Position numbers and translations under genes: made by a program. The notes below the pieces were generated by a model. That model ran no database searches. It saw only the letters and a program-made list of their open reading frames with translations, and was not told the origin of the DNA. 64,000 nucleotides of DNA from Adiantum capillus-veneris (taxonomy: Eukaryota; Streptophyta; Polypodiopsida; Polypodiales; Pteridaceae), in the NCBI GenBank assembly GCA_014529385.2, contig CM043947.1:123080891-123144890 (forward strand), written 5' to 3'. Numbering within the stretch: the stretch's first letter is position 1; each line of letters begins with the position of its first letter. Of the stretch, positions 32,831 to 44,253 are shown in pieces.

Positions 32831-33229
32831 AAGTTTGTTAATCTAAGGATTAAAGAATAGTCCAATAGTCATTTGACACGTATACAAAAGTATTGCACTC
32901 TTGTCTCCTCTATTTTGGGTTTTGGTGGTCCTATTTTGACGGAGAACGGCTAAATGTATTGATCATAAGGCTGAAACTGCTATATTTAAGTGCTTTCGGT
33001 GAGTGAGCTCATTAAATTTGTGGCCCAAAGTAATGAAGTCTCATCTTTTGTTCTATTTTATATTTCACAAAAGTGTTGTCAAAAGATACGAAATCTATGT
33101 CAAAGGGCTCTCAAAACAAGGCCATTAATGACAAATCATCTACTTTTTTCAAACCTATACCTTTTTCACTCTCTCTCTATTTTGTGAGAGGTTTAAGTCT
33201 TTTCGTCTCTATATTTTCTTTCTTCTTCT
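32831..33229. other. Stretch without a recognised gene
   Basis: AT-rich sequence with no motif I can name. It separates two copia relics on opposite strands. Confidence 0.5.
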
Positions 33230-34200
33230 CTAATCTCTGAGTTTCCATGGCGTCTTTTGCACGTCGCCCTTCACATAACATAACTTCTTGTGAATTTCAT
33301 AGTGTGTATCACCATTGTAGCTTAAAATATTGGTGAAATGCGCATGACCTTTGTGATGATAGCCTCCATTTGCTTTATGTCCATTGAATACTCCGTGATT
33401 GCCACCATGATGCTTGGTTTTGGACCTGCAATACCTATCCATATGTCCAAACTTCTTGCAATTGTGGCATTGAACTTGACCATAAGGTGCATTTCTAGGG
33501 AGTTTAGAACCCCCTTGATGAAAATACCTTGAATTGTTGTAATGGTAATTAGGACCACCTTTTCTGAAATTGATATGAGTGGCTAGAGCCACTGGAGCAG
33601 AGCTATAGTCTAGTCTCTCAAAGCTTCCTCTTATGGATTTTGGCTACAAGGCCTTGCAATTGAATTCGGGACATGGATTGAGTAGTAACAAAGGCTCTCC
33701 AGCTTGTGGCTGTCAATAAAGGCATACATTGAAATTTCTATAAAATCTCCATTCTAGAGATGAGAACTTCATCTAATAGTGGTTGCCAATTGTCAAGAAA
33801 TTTGATTGTAGATTGGCCTTCATTCATAGTATTGTTTGCAAGTCTCTTGATCAGGAAGACTTGATAAACAAGGTTTGTATGATCATAATTGTTGTTGAAA
33901 AACTTTCAAATAGCCTTAGAAGTGGATAGAGTCCGCACCATTTAGACTTTCCTATCCTCACAATGGAGTATAATTTCCATTTGAGCTGTAAAGTCCCTTG
34001 AATCCCATACCAAGAGTAGCTATGTGTCAGAGGTAAACTCTTCTTTATTTGGTCTTGTTTCCTCTCCTAAAACAATCTTCCAAAGGCCAAGTTTCTTCAA
34101 ATATAGATCCATTCTCAGCTTCCACACATTATAATTGTTCCCATTGAGCTTGTCAATGGTGAGATACCTTGATTTGGTGGTGGTCGCAACCATGGTGATG
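33230..34200 (-). pseudogene. Ty1/copia Gag relic
   Basis: From 34191 the minus strand reads MVATTTKSRYLTIDKLNGNN, YNVWKLRMDLYLKKLGLW, then after stops YQVFLIKRLANNTMNEGQS, the usual copia Gag (UBN2-type) sequence. The last open part (33230-33592) holds a knuckle, CHNCKKFGHMDRYC, followed by basic/His-rich sequence. The relic ends near 33235 without protease. Confidence 0.82.
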
Positions 34201-34299
34201 ATGCACTAGTCATTCTAGCTGAGTAAACCTTGGAAGTGAGAGATGGATGGAATAATGGGTCTTTGATTTGAGAGAAGGCTCTTAGAGTACATACAGACT

Positions 34300-34570
34300 C
34301 AAGTTCACGAGCTCTAATACCAGAGTATTATAAAGAAGATAGAGTGAGGAATGAGAGGAAGAGAGAGTGTATGAGAGAGAGGAAGAGAGAGATGACACCA
34401 AGTAGAGGGAGAATTCAAATTCAAACTGAACTGCTCTAGTATTACAATGGGGAGTCCCTTTTATAAGCTTGTACAAGGGATAGAGCTGTTGCAATAGATA
34501 AGGGATGATTGGTGGGGTTTTAATATCACTTTCCTAGGTGTAAAGTGCAATACACTTTCCATAGTAAAGT
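34300..34570 (-). repeat. LTR and primer site of the copia Gag relic
   Basis: The minus strand reads TGGTATTAGAGCTCG (34299-34313), an iMet-type PBS with one C to T change. To its right lies GA-rich sequence and a TATA-like CTTATAAAAGGG (about 34458-34469), as expected of an LTR. The outer edge is unclear because of the (CT)n/poly-C tract. Confidence 0.55.
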
Positions 34571-34593
34571 CCCCCTCCATTTTCGTGAGGCCA

Positions 34594-34640
34594 GCTCTCT
34601 CTCTCTCTCTCTCCCCCCCCCCCCCCCCCCCCCCCCCCCC
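34594..34640. repeat. (CT)n followed by 28 consecutive C
   Basis: (CT)n at 34594-34612 then an uninterrupted C run at 34613-34640. The G-rich strand could form quadruplex structures. The apparent Gly-rich ORF here is a consequence of the tract. Confidence 0.95.
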
Positions 34641-34836
34641 AGCTTCCATTGCCCACAGCAACTTGAAGCCTCACATGTGGCTACAATGCAACGTCTACCT
34701 TGCCCCATAGCTTGAAGTTGTGGGGTAGACATACTCGCTACATTCTAAAATTTGAACCCCTATCCCAATGTCCCACTTACCTCTTTTCCCTTCTTCCTTG
34801 CCCTCTAGCTCTTGATCCTCCCCCCACCAACTACGT

Positions 34837-35788
34837 TGGTGCAGCCAAAGATGGCTCACACTGGAAAGTGTGCTATACATTGCAAAGGGTGCTAGCAGGT
34901 GCATGGCAAAGGGCTAAAGCAGGAACGAAGGCCCTGGAAGATCATGTCGTGGACAAAATGTATGGTTAAGGTGGTTTTTTGGGCCAAACAGGCCCTAGAA
35001 TGGTCCAAGTGGGATAACGGGTAGAGCTGCCCTAAATACTTAGTCAATGCTCTCGAACATAATATCCCAGATGCTCTAGAAGCCTATCCAGACGGCTCGT
35101 CAATGAGGCCACGGTGTGAAAGATATGATTGTTCGAAGATGGAATGCTTTGCAGATCTTTGACAAGCAGGGTAGGTATAGATAGATGGCCAAAAAATGGG
35201 ATCAATGGGTACGCTCATAAAGCTCAAGCTGTGGAGCATGCCGGTCTTTCCAGATTGTCAATCAAGTCTAGAATGAGCAACTTATGGCCTGTGGAATATT
35301 TGTCGAGGGTCGGGTATGTGGTCACTGGGCCGTGTTTATAGGCGTGCTGACAATGATATTTTTGAGCTTGCCAAGGTTCTGAAAAGTTGCATGCGACCTG
35401 GGGAGTCAGCCAAGATTTGCGGCTCGCTGATCGAAGTCATGAGGGTCGAGATGGGCCGAATTTAAGTTGGAAAGCGGTTACGGCGAGAAGGGGTCAGATG
35501 TCTTTTTTTGTTTCTTGAACGGGTTTTCCGAAGCCATGGTGCAGAGTTGTGGAGAAGTGCGAACATTTCGGGGCCAATAGGTAGTGCTCCTATGTGGTGT
35601 GATCGAAGAAATAATACAGCAGGTACAACCGTGCACGAGCACCGACGGTGTGGAGAGACCATGTCTAAAAGCCTCCTTGGCTATAAATGCAAAAGGAAAA
35701 ATATTGGCCCTTAACTTTGGTGGAATTTGCTCAAAAACAAAAGGAGGGGAGGTCACTTAAAACTCACAAAAAAGGCTCAAAAAAAACA
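34837..35788 (+). repeat. 5' LTR of the TR-GAG element
   Basis: Starts TGGTGCAGCCAAAG; the same start TGGTGCAACCAAAG is seen at 46560. Ends ..AAAACA before the PBS. A TATA-like 'ctataaatgc' lies at about 35681-35690. Confidence 0.7.
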
Positions 35789-35789
35789 G

Positions 35790-35802
35790 TGGCGCCTGGC
35801 GC
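35790..35802 (+). promoter_or_regulatory. Primer-binding site of the TR-GAG element
   Basis: TGGCGCCTGGCGC one base after the LTR end. TGGCGCC is the start of several plant gypsy primer sites. Confidence 0.65.
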
Positions 35803-36700
35803 TATAGCTTAGAATAGAAAACTTTTTTTTCCTTGTTGAAGCTAGGAGGTGAAGTGAAAAAGAGGAAGGGCAGCTGTTTTAGAAAAAAGGAAAAGGAGGT
35901 TTTTTCTTTGGCTTGGGGATAAGAAAGGAGAAGTACGAAAAAGGAAGGGCTTCATGCACTCGCATTCAGGGGTCAAAGTTAGCATGCTTGGTCCGTGACG
36001 TGACTCCAAAGAGCAAAGGCCTTGCAAGAGAGGCACCTCGCAAAGGCTACCAAGACAAAAAGATGTTGTCAAAGCGAAGCCAGAGTGAGTTTTTCTCGTC
36101 CAGATGGGTACCTACGAGAGTCAAATTTGGAGGGAGACGTCTGAGCCTCTCTATTTTGTGGTGCAGCCAAGAGCAGACTACATGGGTCTTGTACATGTGT
36201 TTTTTGTTTGAAGGAGAAGCTTTCATTGTCGATTTTGACGTCGTCTTTCCCCCCTTTCCCCCCTTTCCCCCTTTCTTATTTTCTCGTCTCCAGAGTGTGT
36301 GGTGTCGGTGTGTGTGAGCGTGTGCGTCCCTTCGGGCCCCCTGTTTGTGTGAGAGAGAAAGAGAGAGAGGTGTTCAGTTGTGGAAGAGTTAGAAGTGGGC
36401 AAGATCGGTGTGATCGCTGCCCGAGGATTGTTCAGAGTGTTTGTGCATTGGACGAAGTGTAGGCGAGGCCCTGCTAGTGTGAGTTGTTTTTTTTGAAGGT
36501 GTTTTTGAGAGGACAGGGGTGATGTGAATACCCTGAGCTATATAGGGGCCATTGCGTGTGTGTCAGGTGTGTTCCCCATTCCCCCTCTCCATCTTCTGGT
36601 GCCCCCACGGAGGAGCACATTGATGCTCCTAGTTGAAGTTGAAACGGTGATTTTTATGATGCCAAAGGTGTGGCCTTTGAAGAGCAGGTGTTGCTAGAGA
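35803..36700 (+). other. Leader of the TR-GAG element
   Basis: No real ORF. It contains a pyrimidine-rich 'tttccccccttt' repeat (about 36245-36275) and GT-rich sequence. It is similar to 42830-43510 over about 680 bases. Confidence 0.7.
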
Positions 36701-36703
36701 AGT

Positions 36704-37224
36704 GATGGCTTGGACGGGATTTTCCATTTTCACTGGGGTCGAAGATGCAGAAACCTGGCTCCAAGAATAGCTATGGGTTGTTCGTGCTGGAAAGCGGTTT
36801 GTTAAGGGAAGAAGATGCAATACAAGTGTTTCCTCTCTTGGTTCGTGGTAAAGCGAAGCTATGGTTTGATGGCTTGCCTAATGAGGAAAAGGTGGATCAT
36901 GAAGCCCTGGAAGCGGTTTTTCAAAGCAAATATGTAGCAGATGCGCAACTAAATGAAGTAAAGAGAAGGCTGGACAATTTGAAGCAAAGCTTGGAAGATC
37001 ATTTTCAAGTGTTCGAGTGGGAGTTCGAAGCCCTTTGGGGAAAATTGATCAAGGTTACTGCTGCAGAAAATGCCAGCTTTTTAATGTTGAGAAAATTCAT
37101 GGACTGCCTGCATGAGGAAGTACGTGATAAGGTGGAGATAGATGGCCTGGTGTCATACGAAGAGGCTGTAGCTCTAGCGAAAGGGCGTACCAAGAAGATA
37201 TTGAAGAAGTATGAAGCTAGGTAG
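36704..37224 (+). pseudogene. Retrotransposon Gag (capsid domain)
   Basis: An initial frame from 36704 (MAWTGFSIFTGVEDAETWLQ) hits a stop near 36767; the main frame (36745-37224) continues with VFPLLVRGKAKLWFDGLP, EALEAVFQSKYVADAQLNEV, RRLDNLKQSLEDHFQVFEWE and MDCLHEEVRDKVEI. This is the plant Gag core (LxGxAxxWFxxLP; Lxx.F..KY; LxxLKQ). One frameshift near 36770-36790 separates the N-terminus. No zinc knuckle is visible downstream. Confidence 0.8.
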
Positions 37225-37239
37225 GGTTTTACACGTGTT

Positions 37240-37566
37240 GTGATGACAAAGCAGGTTGATGCGGTGGTAGCCGAGTCAATATTGGTGCAAAGGGAAGTGC
37301 ATGTGCGAGAAGAACCAAGGGTTCTTTGGCTACAGAGAGAGAGAGTGGTTCCTATGCCAAGGATGTCGGCTAGAGAGGCTCCAGTTGTGGAGGATGCACA
37401 TGTGATTCCAAATCGGGCAAAGGATGTGCTACCAAGCTCAAGTGTGACTGTAGAAGCTCCATCAGAGGGTGGTAAAGGTCAAAGGGTTTGGTTTGTAGAT
37501 GAGATCGAAATGATAAATCTAGGGGAGATTCCCGAGCTTGAGACAGAGGGCGAGGCAAAGGGCTAA
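37240..37566 (+). pseudogene. Second short ORF of the TR-GAG element
   Basis: A 108-residue open frame (VDAVVAESILVQREVHVREE; GQRVWFVDEIEMINLGEIPE), acidic, without a known domain, separated from Gag by a stop. Its last codons run into the truncated 3' LTR. It could be the degraded C-terminal part of Gag. Confidence 0.4.
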
Positions 37567-38342
37567 AGCAGGAACGAAGGCCCTGTGAGAGCATGTCGTG
37601 GACGAAATGTATGCTTAAGGTGGTTTTTTGGGCCAAAAAGGCCCTAGAATAAGCCACGTGGGATAACAGGTAGAAGTACCCTAAATACTTAGTCAATGCT
37701 CCGGAATATAGTATTCCAGATTCTCTAGAAGCCCATCCAGATGGCTCGTCAAATGAGGCCACGTTGTGAAAGATATGATTGTCCGAAGATGGAATGCTTT
37801 GCACATCTCCAACAGGTAGGGCAGGTATAGATAGATGGCTTAAAATTGGGATCAGTGGGTACGCTTGTAAAGCTCGAGCTGTGGAGCATGCCGGTCTTTC
37901 CGGATTGTCAATTAGGTCTAGAATGAGCAAGTATGGCATGTGGAATATTTACCGGGGTCGGGTATGTGGTCACTCGGCCGTGTTTATAGGCGTGCCAAGG
38001 TTATTTTTGAGCTTGCCAAGGTTATGAAAAGTTGCATGTGATGTGGGGAGTCAGCCAAAAATTGCGGCTCGCTGATCCAAGTCATGGGAGTCGAAATGGA
38101 CCGAATTTAAGCTAGAAAGCGGTTACGGCGAGAAGGGGTTGGATGTCTTTTTTTCATTTCTTGAATGGGTTTTCTGAAGCCATGGTGCCGAGTTGTGGAG
38201 AAGTGCAAAGATTTTGGGGCCAGTAGGTAGTGCTCCTATGTGGTGTGATTGGAGGAATTATATGGCAGGTACAACCGTGCACGAGCATCGACGGTGTGGA
38301 GAGACCATGTCTAAAAGCCTCCTTGGCTATAAATGCAAAAGA
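37553..38342 (+). repeat. 3' LTR of the TR-GAG element, truncated
   Basis: Aligns with 34903-35695 of the left LTR, beginning 'ggcaaagggctaaagcagg' and ending 'ggctataaatgcaaaag'. Both ends are missing. Divergence by eye is several percent with small indels. Confidence 0.8.
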
Positions 38343-39090
38343 AACAAGTGATAAAATCACGAGGCCTGCCTTTGAGAGCAGGAGTGGAAATGTCAACGAG
38401 TACAATCATATTACAACTCAACTTCATGAAAAAAGTACATCTTGATATGGGCAATGCACAAAGTCGCTATGACTAGCTATTCTAGTGCAAGTAACTAGTA
38501 GCTACATGAAGATTGGCTATGGACGCCGCAACATAGTGTTTAGGATGCAATCTTATTGCGATTTACATGTCATACATATCTTGAAACAGTCATAGAAGAG
38601 CCATGAATTTCTTCGTTTTGCAACTTGAGGAGGATCGATAAGCTCTTGAAGCAACTGTCCCAGAAAGAGTCCTGCAAGCTTATCCACCATGAAATTCAAT
38701 GCAAGTATGGACAAGTTGATGAAGGTAAGTTTTCTGCTGTTCTCTACACCATAGCCAAGGAAGGAGAACTTTAATACTTGGGGTCCCTTGTTCTTGTCAG
38801 AGGATGACCGCATATAATCTCGTGGACGATATTTTGATCTCACCATTGTATGAACTTGTGTGTGAACCTTTTGAAGAGAGGGGATTGCCAATTTCAATAG
38901 TTTCAAAGGAGGATAATGCTTCACAACTTGCTATGGGAAAGTTCAAGATGCATACGTGTCATCATCATTAGAAGAATATATATGTATTCTATAACAACAA
39001 TCCGAGTATCCTTTACACGTGTCAACGTCTGCGAGCTGAAGGCTAAATGCCAAAAGTGAGAGAAGCTCACGTGCATGGGATAAAGAGGGG
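38343..39090 (-). other. Region with one unrecognised minus-strand ORF
   Basis: 38553-38924 encodes 123 residues (SKYRPRDYMRSSSDKNKGPQ; LGYGVENSRKLTFINLSILA). I cannot assign it. The composition is protein-like, but there is no other support. Confidence 0.25.
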
Positions 39091-39094
39091 GAGC

Positions 39095-39162
<68 letters not shown>

Positions 39163-39475
39163 CCGCCTTCGGTAACCGGCAGTACTTGTTTGAATGGTAT
39201 TGATTGCAAGCTCCTTGGAGAAATAAGGTCACTCTCCACCACAAGTGCTCAAGAATGTTTGTTCAATTTTGCTAAGCAGCTGAATTGAGGGGAATCTGAG
39301 GGGATGCTCTCATGTCTAGGAAGGGAAAGAAAGGGCAATGTGCCACGTGGAGGAGAGAGGATAAGAGAGGAGTGCAGTCACGTTCCTATGGCAGCAGGAG
39401 GTGGCGGCCGGAGCGAGAGCGGCGGAGGATGATTTTTTGTTGTTGTCTGTACCAGCGGCCGATCACGTGGAGTGA

Positions 39476-39524
<49 letters not shown>

Positions 39525-40053
39525 CCACAGACACGCACAGAGACACACAGTCTGCCATGGCGATGAGTGCAGTGTCAAGGGGTGATTGTGCGAGTACTGC
39601 TCTCCAGGGCAGAGAGAGAGGCCGGTGGAACAACAGGTAGACACGAACAGCAGGCTCTATGGAGAATGGGACTGAGGCGGGAAGGGAGTGTGGGGAGCAT
39701 GAGGAGCAGTGGCGGGCATGCGCAGTCCGGAGATCAGTGGCGGACAGGGGCAGTCCGGAGCATGAGCACCGGGGTGAGGACGAGCAGCAGAGGTGGATAG
39801 GACGCGGGCATGGAGGAGAGCGCCGTGTGTATGAGCTCGTACTTAGCTGCCTATTTTAAAAGTTAAGCGGTTGGAGAATCTTCATAGGAAATTAATTAAT
39901 GTGTCTCGCATAGACCCAGTGTATGATGACACACATGTTATTTTGAGGGGTATCTAGAAAGATCCTTTTGCAAGCTTAGTGAAAGTAGTGAAAGTAAAAG
40001 GGCAAAAGTAAACACCCGTGTGTGTGTGTGTGCGCGCGCAAAAGTAAACATCC

Positions 40054-40107
<54 letters not shown>

Positions 40108-40245
40108 TTTGTTTGTGGTGGAGAGTGAGAAAAAAAGAAAGTGAAAAGAAATTTTGTCCCATTTGGCACGTGTGCCCAGCCCAGTGCTATTGATGTTTTT
40201 GTCTTTCTCTATTCCATGTCTGCATGGAGCGGACATCTCTCTTGT

Positions 40246-40279
<34 letters not shown>

Positions 40280-40560
40280 GGCTAGATCTTTAAGGTCTCT
40301 TGGGATAGTTTCCTACGACGTTAAAACTCTCTTCTTCTTCCCTCCCTCCCTGGTAGGCGCCAAGGATGTCTTGCAGCGGTTTGCAGGGGGCAATGGAATG
40401 GGGAGGGGAGGGAATGGTGTGAGATTAGATAGTTCTAGGTTGGTGCAAGCTCTGTGCGCGAGTAGAAGGGCCCCAACCCACAGCACGCAGAGAACAAGGG
40501 CCCAAATCCATATGAGATACTAGGAGCAGCAGCTGTTGTGATCGAGTAGAGGGATCAGGC
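39091..40560. repeat. Microsatellite cluster
   Basis: (GA)n at about 39099-39162, (CT)n at 39480-39520, (TG)n at 40017-40032 and 40054-40073 leading into (GA)n to 40104, and (CT)n at about 40249-40276. ORFs crossing these are artefacts. The sequence between is GC richer than average and has no recognised gene. Confidence 0.85.
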
Positions 40561-41090
40561 TGGGCTTGAATGGAGGGGGCGCACGCAACAGATGGACAAA
40601 GCGATTATGTAGCAGAACCGAGGCCAGGAGGCGCATCTGAGCAGCTCTGGAGCAGAGAGGAGAGGGTCTCTCTCTCTTGTGCAGAGGCAAGAGGCAAGGT
40701 CATTGTGCTCTGCAAGTTTCCATCCTCGAGTAAGTCCACCACCGACTAGCGCCAACTCATGTCGGCCCTAGTCTGCCAGCTCGTCCGCCCTACATAGCGT
40801 GCCGACAGACTTGTGTGTTTTTCTATGATGCCAAACCGCATTATATTGCACGCAAGCAAAGCGAGGGGAGCCTTTTTTCAATCTCATGCAAGGATCGGGA
40901 GGATAACGTGCATAGATCGACGTCCGGTTGCTCTCTAAGTTTAGCACATCAAGGCAAGGCTCCAAGATGTCATGATCCGGAGGGAAGATTTGCAGTAGGG
41001 CGAGAGTGGGAAGACAGGCGTTTGTCAAGAGGGAGGGAGATGAGGCGTGAAGTGAGGTAGCTTCAGATAACACCTCGTTTTTTGAGAATT
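40561..41090. other. Stretch without a recognised gene
   Basis: GC-richer sequence with short overlapping ORFs on both strands, none with a motif I know. Confidence 0.4.
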
Positions 41091-41212
41091 AAAGTTTGAA
41101 CATTACTGACCTCTAGAAGAAATCTTGTCTATTTGCGTAGAAGGTTGCCATAGGGAAGCAAAGTTTGAACATTACTGACCTCTAGAAGAAATCTTGTCTA
41201 TTTGCGTAGAAG
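41091..41212 (+). repeat. Perfect 53-base tandem duplication, period 69
   Basis: The stretch starting 'aaagtttgaacattactg' at 41091 recurs at 41160 and is identical through 'ttgcgtagaag' (53 bases), separated by a 16-base spacer. Confidence 0.9.
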
Positions 41213-42328
41213 CGTTGTGGGATGGCTAGGATGAGACAGATACACTCAAGTCTCACCGTTAAGCTTACCCAATAAGAGATAAGTAGAGTAAATTCGCACT
41301 TATACCTAAGGGTGTCCGAACATACCATCTTGTAGGGCTAGCTATGAGATCAATGGCAACCTAGAAGGAAATTCTGCTTTGCTCGTGTTATCATCACCTT
41401 GTCGCAAAGCAACACTAAAGTTCTCAGTCGTAGCCAACGAGGTTGTCCACAACCGTGTTGTAAAATAATTCACCATTCACCAAACTCTGCCACACAGGCT
41501 TGGCCCCATGATTAATATCACTATTGTTGGTCCTGTTTGTGCTAGCATTATGGTTGCCTTCACCAAAATCTTCGGGTCCCTTCTCGCCAACTCTCCAAAA
41601 TAGATGACCGCAACCTGCGCCACATTTGTCGGTTTTTCTGCCACTCTAGCCAAAAGTTATCAAGGAAACTTTACCTCTTTGAACTCTAGCCTGAAGGGAG
41701 GATCCGCCCAAAGCTAAATATGTTCATGATTGCCTCCAACCTTTGCAATTTAATGTCGTTCGCTCAGTGCTTGCTTTCTGCACATGGCCCATCCCTCTAC
41801 TATGTTGGTACAAGTATTTCATCAACCCCTTGCACTCTCTGGCCACTATGTCCTTGATCAACTGTGACGGATCAACTTCCCAGGGTCTTAAACACCACTT
41901 CGCCAAACTCATTGTCATTGGTCCCCCCTCTTGCTGATAGGCAAAGCTCAGCTTTGCCATGAAGACTTCCTCATAGTACTCCATGGGCTTTCTCAACTCA
42001 AAGAAGGTGACTAGGAAATAGCAATTACATCGGTGATGAGAACCATTTTGTGAAAGACGAGGATGGATCAGCCCTTCAAGAGTTAGATAGCTTGTCTTTG
42101 TGCAGGTCCAGCTCTTCTCTTTTGTTTTTGTCAAGCCTACCTCAACAAAGTCTGTGAGGCCATGCAGTACGACTCTTCTCAGCTTAGCACAACAAGGGGT
42201 TTCTTCTTTGACTCAATAGGCAAAGGGTCAGCTATCTCTCTCCCCCTCTCGTATTGTGCTGTAAGATATGCACCCTCGCCCGTTCCGCCCCCCTTGCATG
42301 CACACAGAACTTCCAAGCTCCTAGGGTT

Positions 42329-42330
<2 letters not shown>
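41213..42330 (-). other. Region with weak minus-strand ORF 41724-42134
   Basis: The 136-residue ORF (RKPMEYYEEVFMAKLSFAYQ; LAKWCLRPWEVDPSQLIKDI) has protein-like composition but I do not recognise it, and neighbouring frames are closed. The remainder has no recognised feature. Confidence 0.25.
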
Positions 42331-42332
<2 letters not shown>

Positions 42333-42390
<58 letters not shown>

Positions 42391-42587
42391 TGAACACGAA
42401 CAAATGATGATCGTGAGATATAATAATTAATAGGCCAATCCCACATTCAGTGCAAGCATGTGTGGGCATTTTCAAGTCGAGGGAGCAGCAAAAGAGAGCT
42501 TCAGGTTTGCCTCGCCAAGACCTGTGTAGATGACCTTGAAGCAGTACGCTACTGACGCATGAGAGAGAGAGAGAGAGAGAGAGAGAG
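42333..42587. repeat. Two (GA)n tracts
   Basis: (GA)n at 42333-42386 and 42562-42587. Confidence 0.95.
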
Positions 42588-42829
42588 TCATAATTGGGCC
42601 CCAATACCTGGTCAACGACATTAAATTAATCATAGATATTTTAGGAGTCGCCTTTCCATGATTCAGTGTCGATGTAAATATATTTGCTTGTCCTTGTAAT
42701 GAGTATCTTCCATTTCCATTTGTTCCAACCAATGAAAATTTGGTTTTTCTTTGTAACCTCCTATTTGCGCATCACTAAGGCATCACCTTTTGGGGGTAGG
42801 CCAAAAAACATCTAAAAATAAAATGTGAA

Positions 42830-43510
42830 AGGAGAAGTAAGGAAAAGGAAGGGAAAAAAGCTTCATGCGCTGGCATTCGATGGTTGAAGCTAGCATGCTT
42901 GGTTCGTGACGCGGCTCGAAAGAGCGAAGGCCTTGCAAGAGAGGTAGCCAGCGAAGGCTACTAAGAGGAAAAGATGTTGTCCAAGCGAAGCCAGAGGGAG
43001 TTTTTCTCGTCGAGGTGGGTACCTACGAGAGTCGAATTTGGAGGGAGGCGTGTGCCCCTCTGTATTTTATGGTGATGGCCATGGTGCAGCCAAGAGCAGA
43101 CTACATGGGTCTTATACACGTGTTTTCTATTTGAAGGAGAAGCTTTCATTGTCGATTTTGGCGTCATCTTTTCCCCCTTCCCCTTTTCTTATTTGCTCGT
43201 CTCCAGGGTGTGTGGTGTCGGTGCGTGTGAGCGTGTGCGCCCCCTCGGGCCCCCTGTGTGTGAGAAAGAGAAAGAGAGAGAGGTGTTCAGTTGTGGAAGA
43301 GATCGAAGTGGGCAAGATCGGTGTGATCGTTGTCCGAGAATTGTGCAGAGTGTTTGTGCGTTGGGCGAAGTGCAGGCGAGGCCCGGCTAGGGTGAGTTAC
43401 TTTTTTGAAGGTGTTTTTGAGAGGACAGGGGTGCTGTGAATACCCTGAGCTATATAGGGGCCATTGCGTGTGTGTCAGGTGTGTTCCCCATTCCCCCTCT
43501 CCAACGTCTA
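42830..43510 (+). mobile_element. TR-GAG family leader fragment
   Basis: Aligns with 35915-36600 of the TR-GAG element, including 'gagtttttctcgtc..gggtacctacgagagtc' and 'gctatataggggccattgcg'. Neither LTR nor Gag is present. Confidence 0.8.
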
Positions 43511-43777
43511 TAGCCCCTAGTAAGCAATCCGCCCTTTCATCTAGTCTCCCCTCCTTCTTTCTCTCTGCGAAAATAGTAAGCCAACAGCCTTGCACAGAGA
43601 AAAACAGATAGAGCTAGATAGCACCCCAATGGCCTTGTGTTGTGTAGTAGTCCCCTCATTAGCAGCTCTGGCTTTGCAAAAGAGCGAGACAGAGGTGCCA
43701 CCCCTTCTAGAATAAACATTCAGTTCACTCTGAAGAAATCAAAGGGAGAGATATAAGATGTGGCCTTTGGGCCTTGT
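43511..43777. other. Short stretch without a gene
   Basis: No recognised feature. Confidence 0.4.
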
Positions 43778-44178
43778 CACTATATGACACGAACATAGGT
43801 CTAAGAGGGGATCTATGGCATAAATTTGGGTGGGCAAGGCGTATTTAATCTCACCCATCAAATCATCAAGTGAACTAGGGGCGGGTGAACTAAGGATAAA
43901 CCAGGGGTGGGTAAAGTAGGGTGTGATCATGTGCCATGCCAACATGGGTAGTGATGCATGCAAGCATTGTGGTAGGTCATTCATGTGGTAACTGAAAGGT
44001 CTTGGGTTTGATCCACATTTCCGAGAGGCGAGTGAACTTCGGGTGCCATTTTTGCCCTCAGTTCACCCCAAGTTCACCCTTAGTTCACCAAGTGATTGGA
44101 AAAATTAAGATCAAAAGCACTTCGCACCCCCAAATTTGGGCGATATATTCCTCTTAGCTGACCCTATGTGAGATAGTG
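43778..44178 (+). mobile_element. Inverted-repeat element with tRNA-like core, copy 1
   Basis: The left arm CACTATATGACACG.. and right arm ..GTGAGATAGTG are imperfect inverted repeats of about 100 bases, sharing 'aaatttgggtg/caaatttgggcg' and 'ttaatctcacc/ggaaaaattaag' stretches. The centre has a tRNA-like segment: an A-box-like AAGCATTGTGG (43962-43972) and a B-box-like GGTTTGATCC (44005-44014), 43 bases apart. Repeats of 'agttcaccc' lie between centre and right arm. It could be a CACTA-derived MITE that picked up a tRNA or SINE, or a SINE flanked by inverted repeats. Confidence 0.65.
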
Positions 44179-44204
44179 AGCTAGGGCCATTGGGCCAAAA
44201 AATG

Positions 44205-44212
<8 letters not shown>

Positions 44213-44247
<35 letters not shown>
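44213..44247. repeat. (GA)n between the two inverted-repeat elements
   Basis: About 15 GA units with one interruption, directly before copy 2. Confidence 0.95.
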
Positions 44248-44253
44248 CCCCAT

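Larger units (their letters stand above)
34837..38342 (+). mobile_element. Gag-only LTR retrotransposon (TR-GAG type)
   Basis: The left LTR (34837-35788) and right LTR (about 37553-38342) are direct repeats that align over most of their length. The right copy lacks the first ~60 bases and the last ~90. A TGGCGCC-type PBS follows the left LTR. Between them lie a ~900-base leader and a Gag ORF with a short second ORF, but no protease, RT or integrase. Non-autonomous elements with only Gag are known in plants as TR-GAG. Further fragments of the family are at 42.83-43.51 and 46.56-48.48 kb. Confidence 0.8.

Noticed and set aside
34461-34732. Gly-rich ORFs
   Set aside because: Produced by the 28-base C run and (CT)n.
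39312-39859. Arg/Gly/Glu-rich ORFs on the + strand
   Set aside because: They cross microsatellites and GC-rich simple sequence; no domain and no conservation evidence.
42179-42604. 141-residue minus-strand ORF
   Set aside because: It spans two (GA)n tracts; what is left has no motif.
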